Shown: positions 5,407 to 7,539 of the stretch, in pieces
Layout of the letters: each line of letters begins with the position of its first letter
Numbering within the stretch: the stretch's first letter is position 1
Assembly: GCA_046728935.1 (NCBI GenBank)
Contig: JBKPFS010000108.1
Span: 1 to 7,539, forward strand
Source of the DNA: DATAFO01 sp046728935
GTDB taxonomy: Bacteria; Actinomycetota; Thermoleophilia; Solirubrobacterales; 70-9
Length of the DNA: 7,539 bases
Direction: 5' to 3'
Notes under the pieces: model-generated
Seen by the model: the letters and a program-made list of their open reading frames with translations, nothing else
Database searches by the model: none
Told to the model about the DNA's origin: nothing
Translations under genes and position numbers: made by a program

Positions 5407-5586
5407 ATGAGCGACATCATCTTGTTCCACCTGGCGCAGACGCGGCCGGGCGCGAAGGGAGCTGTTCTGTATCCCGGCGATCAACAACTGTTCACTGACG
5501 CCAGCCATCCCGCCTACGACGAAGGCGCCGCGACGTTGCTCAAGCAGCGCGTGCTCACGTTCCTTGACGAGGAGGTCCTCGCATGA
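5407..5586 (+). pseudogene. Dienelactone hydrolase mini-gene with internal deletions
   Basis: The 59-codon frame from ATG 5407 reads as pieces of one alpha/beta hydrolase family joined in frame. MSDIILFH matches the first strand of actinobacterial dienelactone hydrolases. LAQTRPGAKGAVL matches the helix and strand just after the nucleophile elbow. YPGDQQLFTDASHPAYDE and AATLLKQRVLTFLDEE match the last strand and helix. Intact relatives are about 190-200 residues, so two stretches are missing: one containing the nucleophile and one containing the acid. The catalytic His expected in YPGxxHLF is Gln here (Q27). The product cannot be a hydrolase. Nevertheless the frame is intact and its stop overlaps the next gene by ATGA, with AGGAGGT near its 3' end serving that gene. 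It may survive as a translated leader. The family reading is from memory of homologues. Confidence 0.6.
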
Positions 5587-6302
5587 CCAGGCCCCGGCTG
5601 CTCCTGATCCCGGGCTACAGCGAGCTGGAGTGGGCGATACGGCCGCAGCTCGAGGACTGGGCCGAGGTCGCGGCTTTCGACGCCCCGGGCGTAGGCGACG
5701 AGCCACCCCCGGACGCGTACGGCACCTCGGCGGTGGTCGAACGGGCGACCGCGGAGGTAGACCGCCTTGGATGGCAGAGCTGCGTGGTAGCCGCCGACGA
5801 GTACTCGATCGTCGCGGCCGTGAGGTTCGCGTCCCGGCATCGAGACGCGGTCCGGGGGCTCGCGCTCGGGCACGCGTGCTTGAGCTTCAGCCCCGACGCG
5901 GACCCGCCCGCCGTCAACGCGGAGGTGCGCTCGGCCTTCAGCCAGGTTGCCGAGCTCGATGACCGCACGTTCATTCGGCACCTGACGCAGCTCACGCAAG
6001 GGTTCTACGGCGAGGAGCTCGCAGACCGGATGCTCGAGCGAATCTCGACCGGCGTGGCGCAGGCGTACGTGCGCGAGAACATGGCGGACACGGCCGATTG
6101 GATCGAGGGCGCCCTGCGGGATCTAGGAAAGCCACTGCTCCTCGCCGAGCACGATCCCTGCCTGCTCTTCACGAAGGAGGGATACGAGGCCGCCGTCACG
6201 GCCTTCCCCGATTCGATGCGGGTGTCCTGCCGAGAGAAGCCGACCGTGAGCCCCACCTTCGCCGAGTCTCTGCGCGAGTTCTGCCGGGAATTGGCCTCCT
6301 AG
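5583..6302 (+). CDS. Alpha/beta-hydrolase-fold protein lacking an evident catalytic triad
   Basis: A 239-residue protein. The fold is recognisable: strand 3 and oxyanion loop region (LLLIPGYSELEW, 6-17), the DAPGVGDEPPP turn (33-43), the nucleophile-elbow position (VVAADEYSIVAAVRFA, 68-83), a helical cap, and a late strand (GKPLLLAEHDPCLLFT, 182-197). The elbow should read small-x-nucleophile-x-small; here it is A-D-E-Y-S, placing Glu73 where Ser, Asp or Cys is expected. Asp191 could be the acid. No histidine occurs after residue 190; the usual region reads PTVSPTFAESLREF. A classical triad is therefore absent, so it may be a binding or partner protein, or use different chemistry. The start is secure: AGGAGGT at 5570-5576, six bases before ATG 5583, in an ATGA overlap with the upstream mini-gene. 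Confidence 0.8.
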   Translation: MTRPRLLLIPGYSELEWAIRPQLEDWAEVAAFDAPGVGDEPPPDAYGTSAVVERATAEVDRLGWQSCVVAADEYSIVAAVRFASRHRDAVRGLALGHACLSFSPDADPPAVNAEVRSAFSQVAELDDRTFIRHLTQLTQGFYGEELADRMLERISTGVAQAYVRENMADTADWIEGALRDLGKPLLLAEHDPCLLFTKEGYEAAVTAFPDSMRVSCREKPTVSPTFAESLREFCRELAS

Positions 6303-6376
6303 CACCGCGTCGGCGAGAGTCCTCCGAAGGCCGCGAGACCTGCAGCGGCGCCGGGTAGCGAGCCGGCATTCGGGTA

Positions 6377-6733
6377 GTGTCGGTAAGCGTGTGGAGATGG
6401 CTCTACAGCCACGGACGGCTGTGGTCGCGACCGATCGTGGCCGTGCTCCTGGCCGCGTTCGTGGTCGGCGCCGGATTGGGCGGATATCTGATCGGCAGTT
6501 CCTCGAACATGGATGTCGATGCTGCTCGCCTGGCCGCCGCCGCGAAGGGGCGCGAGGCGGGCGCGGAGCTAGGGGCGAGAAAGGGGTACGCCGAGGGCTT
6601 TCGGTCAGCTCGAGGGAGGAGTTACCAGTCCGTATATGCCGCGAGTTATCGAGAGGCGTACGCGGAGGAGTTCAAGTCCGCGGGGTTGGATCCGCCCCGG
6701 AGCATCGATGTCCCGGCCAGGAGACGAGGCTAA
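6377..6733 (+). CDS. Single-pass membrane protein with period-four (tetrad) helix
   Basis: No family recognised. The 118-residue product has a short basic N-terminus (RLWSRP), one transmembrane segment (about 19-41, VAVLLAAFVVGAGLGGYLIG) and, by the positive-inside rule, an extracytoplasmic C-terminal part. From residue 58 to 99 there is a strict four-residue pattern: small residues at 58, 62, 66, 70, 74 (all Gly), then 78 A, 82 S, 86 V, 90 S, 94 A. The residue after each changes from charged or Ala to aromatic (Y71, F75, Y83, Y87, Y91, Y95, F99). This predicts a helix with a small-residue stripe suited to close helix packing. GTG 6377 is the first start in frame; no Shine-Dalgarno is visible and GTG 6389 is an alternative. 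The neighbour downstream shares the architecture. Function unknown. Confidence 0.7.
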   Translation: MSVSVWRWLYSHGRLWSRPIVAVLLAAFVVGAGLGGYLIGSSSNMDVDAARLAAAAKGREAGAELGARKGYAEGFRSARGRSYQSVYAASYREAYAEEFKSAGLDPPRSIDVPARRRG

Positions 6734-6877
6734 GGCGAAGTGCACCTGAAGCTGGGAGTCGGGAGATCAAGGATCGCCGCGGGTGAGGCCTCGCGCTCGC
6801 GATCGCACCCCCGGTCCCGAACGATGCCGGAATGGCGCACCGGGAACTGGCGCCCCGGGCCGATCAGGCGGGGATGG

Positions 6878-7378
6878 ATGCACGTCCGGAGAATCGATCC
6901 GCGAATCATCGTGGCGCTGATCGCCTGCAGCGTGGCGGCCGAGTTTGCGGTCGCCGGTTACGTGGAAGGTGACCGCACCAGCGTCAGCGGAACGGAGACG
7001 AGCCGCATCGAGCGCTCGGAGTTCCAAGCGGCCTTCGAGAACGCGCGCCGCGAGGCGTTCGCGGAAGGCAGGCAGCGCGGAATCGAGGCTGGAACGCGGG
7101 CGGCCAAGACGGCGGCACGGAGGGCAGGCGCGGCGGCTGGGGCTCGACGAGGAGCTGCGGCGGCGGGGCGGCAGCAGGCCGCCATCGCTGCAGCGGCGGC
7201 CGCGGCGGAGCGCGCCGCGAAGCCAGCTTCGACGTCACGCAACGCTGAGACCGCTGCTGAGACCGCTGAGACCGCTGAGCCCGCAAGCACTTCGGCACCG
7301 GCGCCCGCTGCGCCGTCAGCCGAGCCCTCACCGCCGCCGCAGGAACCCTGTTTCGATGCAGCAGGGTTCCCCTGCTGA
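6878..7378 (+). CDS. Single-pass membrane protein with period-four helix, Ala/Pro-rich tail and terminal Cys pair
   Basis: No family recognised. From ATG 6878 (GGCGG six bases upstream) the product is 166 residues; ATG 6824 and GTG 6740 extend it by 18 and 46. Basic N-terminus, one transmembrane segment (about 10-28, IIVALIACSVAAEFAVAGY), then a linker. A helix follows with small residues at every fourth position from 52 to 96 (A, A, A, G, G, G, A, A, G, G, G, A) and aromatics early (F49, F53, F61). The shared RREAFAEG / YREAYAEE motif and register mark it as a relative of the preceding protein, but with the aromatic and glycine halves in the opposite order. An Ala-rich stretch, a repetitive AETAETAEPAS segment and a Pro/Ser-rich tail follow, ending CFDAAGFPC, whose two cysteines could form a terminal disulfide outside the cell. 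An IS element begins immediately after the stop. Confidence 0.68.
   Translation: MHVRRIDPRIIVALIACSVAAEFAVAGYVEGDRTSVSGTETSRIERSEFQAAFENARREAFAEGRQRGIEAGTRAAKTAARRAGAAAGARRGAAAAGRQQAAIAAAAAAAERAAKPASTSRNAETAAETAETAEPASTSAPAPAAPSAEPSPPPQEPCFDAAGFPC
7244..7282 (+). repeat. Nine-base tandem repeat in the linker of the second tetrad protein
   Basis: GCTGAGACC occurs at 7244-7252, 7256-7264 and 7265-7273, followed by GCTGAGCCC at 7274-7282; a single GCT separates the first two units. It encodes repeated AET. The copies are nearly exact, so the array is a candidate for in-frame length change by slippage. Confidence 0.7.
7342..7370 (+). other. Nine-base perfect stem-loop at the end of the second tetrad gene
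   Basis: GGAACCCTG (7342-7350) and CAGGGTTCC (7362-7370) pair perfectly around an 11-base loop and lie in the last codons, ending six bases before the stop. No T-run follows: the IS starts instead. It may be a transcript-end hairpin whose tail was displaced by the insertion, or simply a result of the codons for the two Pro-Cys motifs. Confidence 0.4.
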
Positions 7379-7384
7379 TCTAGC
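7379..7384. repeat. Candidate target site of the IS element (TCTAGC)
   Basis: The six bases between the stop codon at 7376-7378 and the apparent element end at 7385 are TCTAGC, fitting NCTAGN, the reported target and six-base duplication of Bordetella IS481. The partner copy would lie beyond the right edge of the window. Confidence 0.4.
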
Positions 7385-7539
7385 TGTAATCCCTGAGCAC
7401 GTTGTTCATCCGGGCCTCCTTGGAGGCTGGGGGTGTCTAGCCACCCAGCTCCATAGGAGGACACCGGATGAAGCTCCACGCTAACGCCGCCCTCAGCCTG
7501 AAAGGACGCCGGCAGCTCGCGACGAGGATTGTCAAGGAA
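7385..7539 (+). mobile_element. Left end of an IS481-family insertion sequence (partial)
   Basis: The element appears to begin at TGTAATCCCTGAGCACG, with the 5'-TGT typical of IS481-family ends. The leader has a GCCTCC-tt-GGAGGC dyad at 7414-7427 and then a strong ribosome-binding site and the transposase start. The inverted terminal repeat cannot be confirmed because the right end is outside the window. Confidence 0.55.
7468..7539 (+). CDS. IS481-family transposase, N-terminus (partial)
   Basis: AGGAGG at 7455-7460 lies seven bases before ATG 7468, and the frame is open to the window end (24 codons). The start MKLHANAALSLKGRRQLATR followed by IVKE matches the N-terminus of actinobacterial IS481-type transposases, which open with MKLH-x-NA and a short helix before a helix-turn-helix. 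The DDE catalytic domain is outside the window, so completeness is unknown. It is transcribed in the same direction as the preceding gene and begins 90 bases after that gene's stop. Confidence 0.7.
   Translation, partial: MKLHANAALSLKGRRQLATRIVKE

Noticed and set aside
1..7539. CRISPR array, tRNA, rRNA or riboswitch
   Set aside because: No regularly spaced repeats, no cloverleaf or conserved RNA core recognised on either strand by eye.

Overview
The window reads as GC-rich actinobacterial chromosome: third codon positions are strongly GC-biased, antisense shadow frames are long, and the families present are typical of soil Actinobacteria, perhaps Thermoleophilia. The taxon is an inference from style, not from a marker gene. 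It has the texture of an accessory region. Intact transporters and regulators are interleaved with gene remnants, and an insertion sequence begins at the right edge.

Layout, left to right. (1) 1-201: the end of a probable SAM-dependent methyltransferase, then a collapsed VOC/glyoxalase remnant near 243-341. (2) 408-1356: a divergent pair, an Lrp/AsnC regulator on the minus strand and a VOC-fold protein on the plus strand, sharing a short control region with several perfect dyads, one of which closely resembles an Lrp box. (3) 1357-1713: no confident gene; a stem-loop, an unassigned minus-strand frame, and a promoter/operator. (4) 1714-3276: a DHA2-type 14-TM MFS exporter, probably starting at a CTG, with a 29-codon ORF coupled to its stop by an ATGA overlap. 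(5) 3363-3673: a long leader carrying a second copy of the same operator-like dyad. (6) 3674-5290: a second DHA2-type MFS exporter with a repetitive C-terminal tail. (7) 5291-6302: a small unassigned frame, then a 59-codon mini-gene made of dienelactone hydrolase pieces, coupled by ATGA to an alpha/beta-hydrolase-fold protein that lacks a recognisable catalytic triad. (8) 6377-7378: two single-pass membrane proteins with an unusual strict period-four helix. (9) 7379-7539: the left end and first 24 codons of an IS481-family element, inserted at a CTAG target directly after the preceding stop codon.

Functional reading. The two exporters share the dyad GATACTATC-N5-GATAGC upstream and so probably answer to one repressor, plausibly of TetR type. 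No regulator gene for it is visible. The truncated ORF coupled to the first exporter is a candidate scar of it. The Lrp-type protein probably controls itself and the divergent VOC gene. The most unusual items are the shared operator without its regulator, the short composite remnants of enzyme genes, and the pair of membrane proteins with a small residue at every fourth position.
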